From contig JADKJI010000012.1 of the NCBI GenBank assembly GCA_016721085.1, positions 124,001 through 188,000 of the forward strand: a DNA stretch of 64,000 nucleotides. The letters run 5' to 3'. How positions within the stretch are numbered: the first letter of the stretch is position 1; the number at the start of each line of letters is the position of its first letter. Source of the DNA: Chitinophagaceae bacterium (GTDB lineage Bacteria; Bacteroidota; Bacteroidia; Chitinophagales; Chitinophagaceae). Under the pieces are notes generated by a model that saw only the letters and a list, made by a program, of their open reading frames with translations, made no database searches and was not told where the DNA came from. Of the stretch, positions 17,509 to 25,528 are shown piece after piece. The translations under genes were made by a program, and so were the position numbers.

Positions 17509-18498
17509 TTACCATTTTTCTAAACCCAACAATTTCTTCCCCAATTCACTCAACTCAGCAGTTGCATACTTATTCAATTCCCATTTTCTTGGATCACCAG
17601 GAAATGCATACCCTTCGGGTGCAATCCGGTTTTTCCAGGAATTGATACGCCATTGTTTTAATGCTTCATTGTCTTCTTCTGCAGGCATCATGGAAATGTA
17701 TTGGGCAATTCTAACTTTATTGCCCGACATATTGGGTCGGATACCATGAGGTTCGAGACTATTGAATATAAGCATATCGCCAGCTTCCATCTTTACCTTC
17801 ACCTTTTCAAATCCTGTAGTATCAGGCTGGAAATAATTACGGTCTGCCGGTTGCGTTAGTTTCCATGTATCATAGGTACGATAGAGTTCCGGGATACATT
17901 GGAATCCTCCCATGTTCTCATCTGTTTGGTCCGCTAATGCCAATACACCCTGAACATTCTGTGGTTTGGTTTCTGGATCATAATCCCAATGAATAAAGCC
18001 TTTGAACTCAAATCCCGGACGCATTGGGAAATTCAGGTTGGCCCTATCAATTGTTACCCATAATTTATCAGTGCCCCATATATCGCAGAACGCATCATAA
18101 ATTCTTTGTGATTGGCGGTTATTCCATAAGTTCTGATGGTTGTATACTTCAACCATACCGCTATTAGTCAATTCTTTCATCTGGATTTCTGCCCTTGGAG
18201 GTGCATACCATGTTTCGGGATTGTTGGGGTCTTTCTCTTCAAATTCCCATAAGAAATCGGCTGTAGCTTTAGCTTGTTCTTTTGGTATGGCATTCTTGAT
18301 AACAATGTATCCGTTATGTATCCAGAACTGCCAGTCTTCTTCCGACAATACTTTTAATGGCTTTCCATTGCTTCTATCGTTCAATTTTTGGGAGGCACTT
18401 TTTGCAACTGAGGGATTGCCCGGAATTTCCTTATGGGCATTTGCAGGGGCCATAGTAGGCGTCATGGTGGGTACCATGCCTGGGGTAGACTCTTTCAT
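17509..18498 (-). CDS. Phytanoyl-CoA dioxygenase (PhyH) family protein
   Basis: Starting at the ATG at 18498 the product is 329 residues; the frame stays open to a GTG at 18579, but that extension has no family character. The iron site of Fe(II)/2-oxoglutarate oxygenases is visible as HWDYD (His-x-Asp) and a distal His in LEPHGIRPN, followed by the KVRIAQY arginine that would hold 2-oxoglutarate. The N-terminus is Met/Pro/Thr-rich. Substrate unknown. It is divergent from the AraC gene across 143 bp, so that regulator is a candidate for its control (inference). Confidence 0.85.
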   Translation of the reverse strand: MKESTPGMVPTMTPTMAPANAHKEIPGNPSVAKSASQKLNDRSNGKPLKVLSEEDWQFWIHNGYIVIKNAIPKEQAKATADFLWEFEEKDPNNPETWYAPPRAEIQMKELTNSGMVEVYNHQNLWNNRQSQRIYDAFCDIWGTDKLWVTIDRANLNFPMRPGFEFKGFIHWDYDPETKPQNVQGVLALADQTDENMGGFQCIPELYRTYDTWKLTQPADRNYFQPDTTGFEKVKVKMEAGDMLIFNSLEPHGIRPNMSGNKVRIAQYISMMPAEEDNEALKQWRINSWKNRIAPEGYAFPGDPRKWELNKYATAELSELGKKLLGLEKW

Positions 18499-18641
18499 AT
18501 AGCTATCGTTTTGTTGGTATACCGAAACTACGAAATTGGGAGGGCCTGAAACTACCACTGGAATGGCTATTATTTGCACTGTATTGACATATATATTGAA
18601 AATTATAGCAAAATTGTATATTTAAGTACAATTATACTCGG

Positions 18642-19490
18642 TTGAAAGTCAAATTTGAGGAGATAATACCCGATCAGGACAGTTCTTTCAGGATTCTACT
18701 ATCTCCTGGTTTGAACGACTTGTATTACTGGCATTTCCACCCTGAGTATGAGCTTGTATTTGTTGAGGGTGCTAGTGGCACGCGGCATATCGGAGATCAT
18801 ATTTCAAGGTATGAAGGAAGCGATCTTGTATTTATTGGCCCAAATATTCCCCATCTGAATTTTGATTATGGAGTACCGGTTTCATGTGAACAGGTGGTAG
18901 TGCAGATGAAGGAAGATTTTTTGGGGAAGGATCTTGGTAGAATGCCTGAGTTTGAAAAGATTCATCAACTGTTTGAGAAGGGTCGTAGTGGTCTTTCATT
19001 TTATGGAAAAACAAAAGAGCGAGTCGGTAATTTACTGAAGCAACTGAAGTCCGTTTCTAATTTCGAACAATTATTACTGTTATTACAACTGTTTCAGGAT
19101 TTAGCTACAACCAATGAAGTGGAAGAGTTGCACACCAAACCATCACTCAACAATAGTTTGGTTAAAGAACAGCAAAGAATGCAATCACTTTACCGTTTTA
19201 TCGAAGAGAATTACAAGGGAAAAGTGGCAATAGCTGATGCGGCGGCTTCTGTTCATCTTTCTCTCGCTGCCTTTTGTCGGTATTTCAAAAAAGTAACGGG
19301 TATGACTTTCACCGATTTTGTAAACCAATACCGGATCAATCAATCTAAGAAATTGTTACTTCAACAAGAATCTGTAACCGATGCCTGCTTCAATAGCGGA
19401 TTTGATAATCTATCTTATTTTAATCGGGTATTCAGGAAGGTGGCGGGGGAGAATCCGTCGGCTTTTCGGAAGAAGCATAGCACTTTATGA
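18642..19490 (+). CDS. AraC-family transcriptional regulator
   Basis: The 282-residue protein has a small N-terminal cupin-like sensing domain (WHFHPEYELVFVEG, about 30-45) and two C-terminal HTH motifs in residues about 180-280, ending with the signature DACFNSGFDNLSYFNRVFRKVAGENPSAFRK. No ATG fits; TTG at 18642 gives the family-typical start KVKFEEIIPDQDSSFR, so a TTG start is proposed. It is probably a sugar- or metabolite-responsive activator of the divergent dioxygenase gene. Confidence 0.87.
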   Translation: MKVKFEEIIPDQDSSFRILLSPGLNDLYYWHFHPEYELVFVEGASGTRHIGDHISRYEGSDLVFIGPNIPHLNFDYGVPVSCEQVVVQMKEDFLGKDLGRMPEFEKIHQLFEKGRSGLSFYGKTKERVGNLLKQLKSVSNFEQLLLLLQLFQDLATTNEVEELHTKPSLNNSLVKEQQRMQSLYRFIEENYKGKVAIADAAASVHLSLAAFCRYFKKVTGMTFTDFVNQYRINQSKKLLLQQESVTDACFNSGFDNLSYFNRVFRKVAGENPSAFRKKHSTL

Positions 19491-19507
19491 TTAGTATAGG
19501 TTACAAG

Positions 19508-19725
19508 TTTTAAAGTTCAATAGGTTCCATTTGTTTCAGAGGGCCTACTATTTAGAAGCAGTTCATATTTTTGAGAATATAACCGCAGAGGCGCAGAGAC
19601 GCGGAGGAGTGCCCCTGCGCCTCTGCGCCTCTGTAAAAAACTTAGAATCACAAGCTGACTGCTATTAGTAAGCCCTCTGGAACCTATTGAACCCCGACGC
19701 GTCGGGGGAACTTATTGAACCACAA
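19508..19725. repeat. Second copy of the nested inverted-repeat element, carrying a GC palindrome
   Basis: The outer arms share AAGTTCAATAGGTTCC and CAGAGGGC with the element at 3785-3974. The inner hairpin of the CGCAGAGGCGCAGAGACGCGG family lies at about 19580-19636 but is imperfect here. The right arm is interrupted by the 16-nt palindrome CCCCGACGCGTCGGGG (19692-19707), between two GAAC/TATTGAAC units. This suggests a palindrome inserted into an older repeat. No gene is seen between AraC and the trp promoter. Confidence 0.7.
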
Positions 19726-19746
19726 ATTCCCTTTTCTGGAGAAAAA

Positions 19747-19778
19747 TTTGTCCAAATAAACTTTTGCCCTGATATTTG
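19747..19778 (+). promoter_or_regulatory. trp operon promoter
   Basis: TTTG at 19747-19750, a 20-nt spacer and GATATTTG at 19771-19778 fit the Bacteroidota promoter pattern except for the first base of the TAnnTTTG box. The leader peptide ATG starts 7 nt after the box, exactly as in the his promoter, and the intervening bases (CCATGCA) resemble those of his (CCCTGCA). Confidence 0.75.
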
Positions 19779-19785
19779 CCATGCA

Positions 19786-19848
19786 ATGATTAAAACATTT
19801 CAAAATACACAGTGGTGGTGGCATACAAACCTCGAACGGGGCAAGTAA
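19786..19848 (+). CDS. trpL: Tryptophan operon leader peptide
   Basis: A 20-codon ORF contains three consecutive Trp codons (19813-19821) and ends MIKT...LERGK-TAA. It lies between the trp promoter and a rho-independent terminator ahead of trpE. The codons CGG-GGC at 19837-19842, just before the stop, are identical to the terminator 3' arm and form the antiterminator. A ribosome stalled on Trp leaves them free; one that reaches the stop covers them. An overlapping ATG at 19781 gives only a two-codon ORF. Confidence 0.9.
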   Translation: MIKTFQNTQWWWHTNLERGK

Positions 19849-19877
19849 TGCTGTGTCATGACTGTATTACCATATTA

Positions 19878-19910
19878 GGCCCCGAGTAGTCGGGGCTTTT
19901 TTATTTTTTA
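19878..19910 (+). terminator. trp attenuator terminator
   Basis: GCCCCG (19879-19884), an AGTAGT loop and CGGGGC (19891-19896) form a strong stem followed by T6-A-T6. The segment CGGGGC at 19837-19842 inside the leader ORF can pair with the same GCCCCG, and TAAT/ATTA flanks can extend that duplex, giving the antiterminator. The structure precedes trpE by about 18 nt. Confidence 0.88.
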
Positions 19911-19927
19911 GCCCCTTAAGGGCCAAA

Positions 19928-21391
19928 ATGCTGAAAGAAAAAGAATTCAAAATAAAACTCCCTTCAGGGAAGGATATGAAGAAAATAGCGATTCAGACGA
20001 AATGTAAAAAAATGCTGGCAGATGTATTCACTCCGGTGGGCATCTACCTCCGTTTACGGGACCGGTTCCGCGATACGGTTTTATTGGAAAGTACCGACCA
20101 CCATGCAGCTGAAAATAGCTGGTCATTTATCGGTATCAATGCCATTGCAGGAATGGAAATCACCTCCGCCAATAGTATTGAATTTAAATTACCTGGTTTG
20201 CCACCAGAGCGTACTGCATTAGGCGCTGGACAAGATGTTCCTAAACTGTTATTTGAATTCATGAATCGTTTTGAAGCAAGTGGCGATTCAAAGGAAGCGC
20301 GTTTTGCACAAGGCTTATATGGCTATACCACTTATGATGCTGTTCAGTTTTTTGATTCTATCAAAATTTCCACAAAGGCTACCAAGGTGCCCGCTATTCC
20401 ATTAATGCGGTATCGCTTATATCAATATGTGATAGCGTTGAATCATCATAAGGATGAATTATACATTTGCGAAAACCACATCGAAGGCATTGATTCTGAT
20501 TTGCCAGCGGTAGAGAGTCTTATAAAAAGTAAGGATGTTCCTGTATTCCCTTTCCAAATGAAAGGAATCGAATCTTCCAATCTCACTAATGAAGCTTATG
20601 TAGATATAGTAAAGAAAGGAATTGCGAGTTGTTTGAGAGGAGATGTATTCCAGATAGTATTGAGCAGAAGATTCGAACAGTCTTTTACTGGTGATGAATT
20701 TAATGTGTATAGGGCCCTTCGTAGTATCAATCCTTCTCCCTATCTCTTCTTTTTTGATTATGGTGATTATAAATTGATGGGTTCTTCTCCCGAATCTCAA
20801 TTGATCATACAGAATGGTAAAGCAGTGGTTCATCCTATTGCAGGTACATTTAAACGTACTGGTGATGATGCCATTGACCAATCGGAAGCGGCAAGATTAC
20901 TTCTTGATGCTAAAGAAAACGCAGAGCATGTAATGTTAGTCGATTTGGCGAGAAACGATCTGAGTCGCTTATGCGATGAAGTTACTGTTGCTCATTATCG
21001 CCAGGTGCAATATTATAGCCATGTAATTCATTTAGTAAGTGAAGTGGTTGGAAAAGTAAGACCAGATAGTAATCCATTTGAATTGTTGGCAAAAACTTTC
21101 CCTGCAGGTACATTGAGTGGTGCTCCAAAAATAAAGGCCATGCAATTGATAGATGCCAATGAACCTACTGCACGCAGTTATTATGGTGGCGGTATTGGGT
21201 TCATGGGATTTGACGGCAGTTGCAATCATGCTATCATGATCCGTACTTTCCTGAGCCGAAATAATACTCTTATTTATCAGGCTGGTGCCGGAGTTGTTGC
21301 TGCCAGTAACCCCGAAAGTGAATTGCAGGAAGTGAATAATAAACTTGGCGCATTGAAGAAAGCTATCATTGCCGCCGAATCCATAACCTAA
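19928..21391 (+). CDS. trpE: Anthranilate synthase component I
   Basis: The 487-residue protein converts chorismate and ammonia to anthranilate, with TrpG as glutaminase partner. The chorismate-binding domain in the C-terminal two thirds is intact: SGDVFQIVLSRRF-like block, NPSPYLFFF, LMGSSPE, HPIAGT, LVDLARND and AGTLSGAPKIKAM. The N-terminal LLESTDHH segment is the usual region for tryptophan feedback inhibition. The first ATG (19928) is used here; an alternative ATG at 19976 (MKKIAIQTKCKK) also fits the family. A short GCCCCTTAAGGGCC palindrome precedes the first ATG. Confidence 0.94.
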   Translation: MLKEKEFKIKLPSGKDMKKIAIQTKCKKMLADVFTPVGIYLRLRDRFRDTVLLESTDHHAAENSWSFIGINAIAGMEITSANSIEFKLPGLPPERTALGAGQDVPKLLFEFMNRFEASGDSKEARFAQGLYGYTTYDAVQFFDSIKISTKATKVPAIPLMRYRLYQYVIALNHHKDELYICENHIEGIDSDLPAVESLIKSKDVPVFPFQMKGIESSNLTNEAYVDIVKKGIASCLRGDVFQIVLSRRFEQSFTGDEFNVYRALRSINPSPYLFFFDYGDYKLMGSSPESQLIIQNGKAVVHPIAGTFKRTGDDAIDQSEAARLLLDAKENAEHVMLVDLARNDLSRLCDEVTVAHYRQVQYYSHVIHLVSEVVGKVRPDSNPFELLAKTFPAGTLSGAPKIKAMQLIDANEPTARSYYGGGIGFMGFDGSCNHAIMIRTFLSRNNTLIYQAGAGVVAASNPESELQEVNNKLGALKKAIIAAESIT

Positions 21392-21445
21392 AACTCACTA
21401 CTCAAAACTTACTATTTAAAACTTAGGACTTAAAACATACAACTC
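21392..21445 (+). repeat. AAAACTTA/CTCACTAC low-complexity repeat
   Basis: The trpE-trpG gap consists of AACTCACTACTCAAAACTTA-like units. The same family, in either orientation, occurs at 60688-60735 and 62831-62893. No terminator is seen, in keeping with co-transcription. Confidence 0.55.
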
Positions 21446-21449
21446 CACA

Positions 21450-22028
21450 GTGAAACTACTAGTATTCGATAACTACGATTCATTTACCTACAATCTGGTA
21501 CACCTTGTAGAAAAGATATTACATCTAAAAGTGGATGTGGTACGTAACGACCAGTTGCCATTGGAGAAAGTGAAAGAATATGATAAGATAATCTTATCAC
21601 CCGGTCCAGGTATACCTGAAGAAGCTGGATTGTTATTGCCATTGATAAAAGAATATGCAGCTACTAAAAGTATATTGGGTGTTTGCTTAGGGCATCAGGC
21701 TATTGGACAAGCATTTGGTGGCAACCTGGTAAACCTTAGTAAAGTGTATCATGGTATTGCAACGCCAATAACTCTAACGGAAAAAGGTATTAAGAATGCC
21801 CCTCTGTTTAAAGATATGCCCTCAACATTCGAAGTGGGACGTTATCACAGCTGGGTGGTTGCCAAAGAGGCTTTCCCCGACTCACTTGATATAACAGCAG
21901 AAGATGATAACGGATTTGTAATGGCATTGCAACACAAAACATACGATGTACAAGGAGTACAGTTTCATCCGGAAAGTGTACTGACGCCGATGGGAGAGAA
22001 GATAATGAGGAATTGGCTGGGGAAGTAG
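21450..22028 (+). CDS. trpG: Anthranilate synthase component II (glutamine amidotransferase)
   Basis: The 192-residue class I glutaminase delivers ammonia to TrpE. Nucleophile Cys79 lies in GVCLGHQ, the oxyanion strand in SPGPGIPE, and the His-Glu pair in VQFHPES near the C-terminus. It starts with GTG at 21450; the following MKLLVFDNYDSFTYN is the standard family N-terminus, so the unusual start is confident. In some bacteria such a subunit is shared with 4-amino-4-deoxychorismate synthase. The stop TAG is part of an AAGTAG repeat sequence. Confidence 0.94.
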   Translation: MKLLVFDNYDSFTYNLVHLVEKILHLKVDVVRNDQLPLEKVKEYDKIILSPGPGIPEEAGLLLPLIKEYAATKSILGVCLGHQAIGQAFGGNLVNLSKVYHGIATPITLTEKGIKNAPLFKDMPSTFEVGRYHSWVVAKEAFPDSLDITAEDDNGFVMALQHKTYDVQGVQFHPESVLTPMGEKIMRNWLGK

Positions 22029-22260
22029 TCTGGAGTCGTTAGTCGGGAGTCGGGAGTCGGAAGTGGGGGAGTTAGGAAGTAGGGTAGTAGGGAAGTAGGG
22101 AAGTAGGAAGTAGGGAAGAGGGTGGATAGGCAGTATGGTAGTAGCAAAGAAAAAAATCCCAGCTAATCCCATAAAATCCTAAAAATCCCAGTCAAAAATC
22201 CCAGACAATAATCCCAGTCAATAATCCCAGTCAAAATCAAAATGAATCAAAGAAATCAAA
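22029..22260. repeat. Composite repeat array between trpG and trpD
   Basis: The order AGTCGGGAGTC units (22030-22062), AGTAGGGAAGT units (22063-22140) and CCCAGCTAATCCCATAA/AATCCCAGTCA units (22156-22233) repeats the composition of the hisG-hisD gap. There is no ORF and no U-tract terminator, so transcription of trpD-trpC presumably passes through. Confidence 0.8.
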
Positions 22261-22279
22261 CGAATCATAGTTCCAGTTT

Positions 22280-23272
22280 ATGAAGAAGATATTACAGTTA
22301 TTATTCGAGTACAAAACCCTCTCCTCCGCCCAGGCAAAAGAAGCGTTGCTGGGAATTGGAAAAGGTGTCTATAATGAACATGAAATCACTGCTTTCATGA
22401 CGGTATTCCTGATGCGCAGTATCACCATTGAAGAGTTACAGGGATTCAGGGATGCATTGCTTGAATTGTGTGTGCCTGTTGATTTGAATGGATATGAAGT
22501 GATAGATATCGTGGGTACCGGAGGAGATGGAAAGAATACATTCAATATCTCTACTCTTGCATGTTTTATTGTTGCCGGGGCTGGGCAAAAAGTTGCGAAA
22601 CATGGTAACTATGGAGCAACTTCTATTAGTGGAGCATCGAATGTAATGGAGCAATTGGGATATAAATTCAAGAGCGATAATGGAAAGTTGAAAACAGAAG
22701 TTGAAGAAGCAGGTATCTGTTTCCTGCATGCTCCTTTATTTCATCCAGCACTTAAGACGGTTGGTCCTATCAGGAAGAATTTGGGTATTCGTACTTTCTT
22801 CAATATGTTAGGACCAATGGTTAATCCGGCAAATCCTTCTTATCAATTGGTGGGTGTGTATAGTTTGGAAATGGCCCGCATTTATAATTACTTGTTGCAA
22901 TTGACGGGTAAGCCTTTCACAATCATTCATGGATTGGATGGATATGATGAAATATCGCTGACGAATGATACAAAAGTGATTACTCATGAGGGAGAGAAAG
23001 TGATGACCGCTCAGCAATTAGGAAAGAGGAATGTATCGGCATCTGATATTACTGGTGGAAATTCGGTTGAGGAATCTGCTAAATTATTCAAACGGATTCT
23101 TGACCGGAAAGGTACTTGGGCTCAGAATGCAGTAGTGTTGGCTAATGCAGCAATGGCCCTTTTTAGTACAGGAGCCTATTCAAGTTATGATAATGCCTAC
23201 GCCGCAGCAGTTGACAGTCTGGATAGTGGAAAGGCAAATGAAACATTAATAAAACTGATTTCATTACAATGA
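22280..23272 (+). CDS. trpD: Anthranilate phosphoribosyltransferase
   Basis: The 330-residue enzyme transfers phosphoribose from PRPP to anthranilate. The PRPP/Mg signature DIVGTGGDGKNTFNIST, the KHGNYGATSISGASNVMEQLG block and GPMVNPANP are all present. It overlaps trpC by ATGA (23269-23272), showing translational coupling. The enzyme uses the same PRPP pool as HisG, which may be relevant to the joined trp-his transcription unit. Confidence 0.95.
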   Translation: MKKILQLLFEYKTLSSAQAKEALLGIGKGVYNEHEITAFMTVFLMRSITIEELQGFRDALLELCVPVDLNGYEVIDIVGTGGDGKNTFNISTLACFIVAGAGQKVAKHGNYGATSISGASNVMEQLGYKFKSDNGKLKTEVEEAGICFLHAPLFHPALKTVGPIRKNLGIRTFFNMLGPMVNPANPSYQLVGVYSLEMARIYNYLLQLTGKPFTIIHGLDGYDEISLTNDTKVITHEGEKVMTAQQLGKRNVSASDITGGNSVEESAKLFKRILDRKGTWAQNAVVLANAAMALFSTGAYSSYDNAYAAAVDSLDSGKANETLIKLISLQ

Positions 23273-24075
23273 GTACTATTTTAGATACGATCATTGCTGC
23301 AAAAAGACTGGAAGTAGCAAAATTCAAACCTATGAGTCCGGTTTCTAGGTTTGAGAAAGAAGGATTTTTCTGGGGAAGTCAGTAATCGTTCTTTGAAACA
23401 GCACTATTGGCTCCTAACAGCACTGGTATTATTGCTGAGTTTAAAAGGAAGAGTCCAAGTAAGGGATGGTTTAAACCAAAGGAGTTAGAAGTAGAAGCTG
23501 TAGTTCGCTATTATAATTATTATGGTGCAGCAGCAGTATCCATTCTTACGGATACCGAATTTTTTGGAGGAGATCTGGATGACCTAATTCAAGCGAAAGT
23601 GATAACTGATATTCCTGTTTTGAGAAAGGATTTTATCATAGATCCCTGGCAGATTGCAGAAGCAAAAGCTTTTGGTGCCGATGTGATATTATTGATAGCA
23701 GCTTGCTTAACGCCAACGGAAGTGAAAGACCTGGCTTCTTATGCGAACAGTATTGGACTGGAAGTGTTATTGGAATTACACGAAGAAGCGGAATTGGATC
23801 ATATTTGTGATGCTACTTCCATTATTGGAATCAATAACAGAAATCTGAAGACTTTTGAAGTTGATATTGATAGAAGTTTGCGTATGGCTGAAAAGTTACC
23901 AGCTGATAAGGTAAAAGTGGCTGAGAGTGGAATTAGTTCAGTTGATACTATTAAATTATTCAGGGATAATGGCTTTAGCGGATTTTTAATTGGTGAGAAT
24001 TTTATGAAGGAGGAGAACCCTGGAGAAGCGTTTAAAGAATTTGTGAATCACCTGGTTGGCCAGGATTCAATATAA
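23269..24075 (+). pseudogene. trpC: Indole-3-glycerol-phosphate synthase, frame disrupted near codon 39
   Basis: Translation from the ATG that overlaps the trpD stop reads MSTILDTIIAAKRLEVAKF, a normal TrpC start, but meets TAA at 23383-23385. The body resumes in the same frame as ALLAPNSTGIIAEFKRKSPSKG with catalytic Glu/Lys and runs to the normal end (ESGI, LIGENFM). In the +1 frame 23375-23401 reads EVSNRSLKQ, the expected SLK-xALL motif. The break therefore looks like two compensating one-base indels, one near the T5/G4 tract at 23366-23375 and one near 23400. A TTG start at 23407 would give only 222 residues. trpC has an essential role in the pathway, so sequence error is a serious option. 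Confidence 0.85.
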
Positions 24076-24121
24076 TCAACATTGCGCGGCCTGCTTTTAA
24101 CACTTAAAAAAACTGACAGGA

Positions 24122-24757
24122 ATGCGAATTAAAGTTTGTGGAATGACTCAACCGGAGCAAGTGGCTCAATTGGGGGAAATGGGAGTGGCTTTTGCAGGAT
24201 TCATATTTTATCCGAAAAGTCCACGCTATGTTTTTAAACATATGACCATCACCCAGCTCCGGAAGGAAAATACGATCAATAAAGTAGGTGTTTTCGTGAA
24301 TGCCTCTATTGAGGAAGTGCTGCACATGGTTGACGAATGTCGTTTGCACATGGTTCAACTGCACGGGGATGAAAGTCCTAAGTATTGTGAAAAGATTGCC
24401 GACTATGTATCAGTAGTAAAAGCTTTCCGCATGAGCGAAAACGATAGTCCCGATTGGATGATTCGCCCCTATATGGAAGTTTGCGACATGTTCATGTTCG
24501 ATACAATGGGAGCCGGATATGGAGGCACAGGGAAAAAGTTCGACTGGGGTATGATCAAGAATAGCGTTATCGGGAAACCATTTTTTCTTAGCGGTGGAAT
24601 TGAACCTGGAGATGAAGAAAGATTGAAGGAGTTTTCGAAAGAACCAGTAGCCAAAGCCCTATTCGCCGTCGATATCAATAGTAAATTTGAAAGTAGTCCG
24701 GGGGTAAAGGATATGGGGTTGGTGAGGAAGTTTGTTCATGAAGTCCGTAGTCGGTAG
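24122..24757 (+). CDS. trpF: Phosphoribosylanthranilate isomerase
   Basis: The 211-residue TIM-barrel enzyme performs the Amadori rearrangement of phosphoribosylanthranilate. The catalytic Cys is in MRIKVCGMT and the Asp in MFMFDTMGAGYGGTGKKFDW; the phosphate-binding FLSGGIEPGD is also intact. The last residues (VRSR) and the TAG stop are encoded within a GTAGTCGGTAGTCGG repeat unit. It sits 46 nt after trpC. Confidence 0.94.
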   Translation: MRIKVCGMTQPEQVAQLGEMGVAFAGFIFYPKSPRYVFKHMTITQLRKENTINKVGVFVNASIEEVLHMVDECRLHMVQLHGDESPKYCEKIADYVSVVKAFRMSENDSPDWMIRPYMEVCDMFMFDTMGAGYGGTGKKFDWGMIKNSVIGKPFFLSGGIEPGDEERLKEFSKEPVAKALFAVDINSKFESSPGVKDMGLVRKFVHEVRSR

Positions 24758-25008
24758 TCGGGAGTTGAGAGTCGGAAAGTCCGGAAGTCCGAAAGACCGA
24801 AAGTAGGGAAGTTAGGAAGTAGGGTAGTATGGGAGTAGGGAAGTATGAGGTCAAAAATCAAAAGTCAAAAGTAAAAAATTAGAAAACTAAAAAGAATATT
24901 AGTTGGTAAAGTATAATAAATGGTAAGGTGGTGAATGTAGTGTTTGAAATCAAATCAAATTGTATTCAATCCCAGCTAATCCATCTCATCCAATAAATCC
25001 CAGTCAAA
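24744..25008. repeat. Composite repeat array between trpF and the acetyltransferase
   Basis: AGTCGGTAGTCGGGAG and GTCCGGAAGTCCGAAAGACCG units fill 24744-24800, AGTAGGG units 24801-24846, AAAATCAAAAGTCAAAAG units 24850-24880 and AATCCCAGCTAATCC units 24967-25008. The family order is the same as in the other composite arrays. There is no ORF. Confidence 0.8.
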
Positions 25009-25011
25009 ATC

Positions 25012-25500
25012 ATGGTTAGGGAAGCAACATATCAGGATCTGCCACGTCTCCTTGAAATTTATAATGACATCATTATAAACACTACTGCCGTGTATGACTA
25101 TGAACCGCACACAATTGAAATGCGGACTCAATGGTTTGAGACTAAGAAGTCGCAGGGCTTTCCGGTGTTTGTTGCTGAAATTGATGGAAAGGTTTTAGGC
25201 TTCAGTTCTATGGGGCCATTCAGGGCATGGGCTGCATATAAATTCTCAGTGGAGAATTCCATTTATGTAGCTGCTGAAGCCAGAGGTAAGGGTATCGGTA
25301 AATTATTATTGCCTCCGGTAATTGACGCATCAAAGGAGATGGGAATGCATACCATCCTGGCAGGAATTGATGCCACTAATGAAGCAAGTATAAAATTGCA
25401 TGAGCGCTTCGGGTTTACTGAAGTAGCCTTTTTTAAAGAAGTAGGATGGAAATTTGGTAAGTGGCTCGACCTGAAATTCCTGCAATTGATTTTAAAATGA
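25012..25500 (+). CDS. GNAT-family N-acetyltransferase (phosphinothricin/methionine sulfone type)
   Basis: The 162-residue GNAT protein resembles phosphinothricin acetyltransferase and MnaT-like enzymes: N-terminal VREATYQDLPRLLEIYND, SSMGPFRAWAAYKFSVENSIYV, acetyl-CoA loop EARGKGIGKLLL and ASIKLHERFGF. Such enzymes acetylate amino acid analogues, often methionine derivatives. It is inserted in the trp operon between trpF and trpB with the same orientation. A role in tryptophan metabolism is not implied by the family. Confidence 0.85.
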   Translation: MVREATYQDLPRLLEIYNDIIINTTAVYDYEPHTIEMRTQWFETKKSQGFPVFVAEIDGKVLGFSSMGPFRAWAAYKFSVENSIYVAAEARGKGIGKLLLPPVIDASKEMGMHTILAGIDATNEASIKLHERFGFTEVAFFKEVGWKFGKWLDLKFLQLILK

Positions 25501-25528
25501 ATTTTCACAATCAGTGTTAAATGATATA

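Noticed and set aside
19781..19789. ATG at 19781 as trp leader start
   Set aside because: It is followed by CAA-TGA, giving a two-codon ORF; the ATG at 19786 yields the Trp-rich leader.
20459..20881. 140-codon antisense frame inside trpE
   Set aside because: Mirrors trpE coding sequence and has low-complexity Ile/Phe/Tyr composition.
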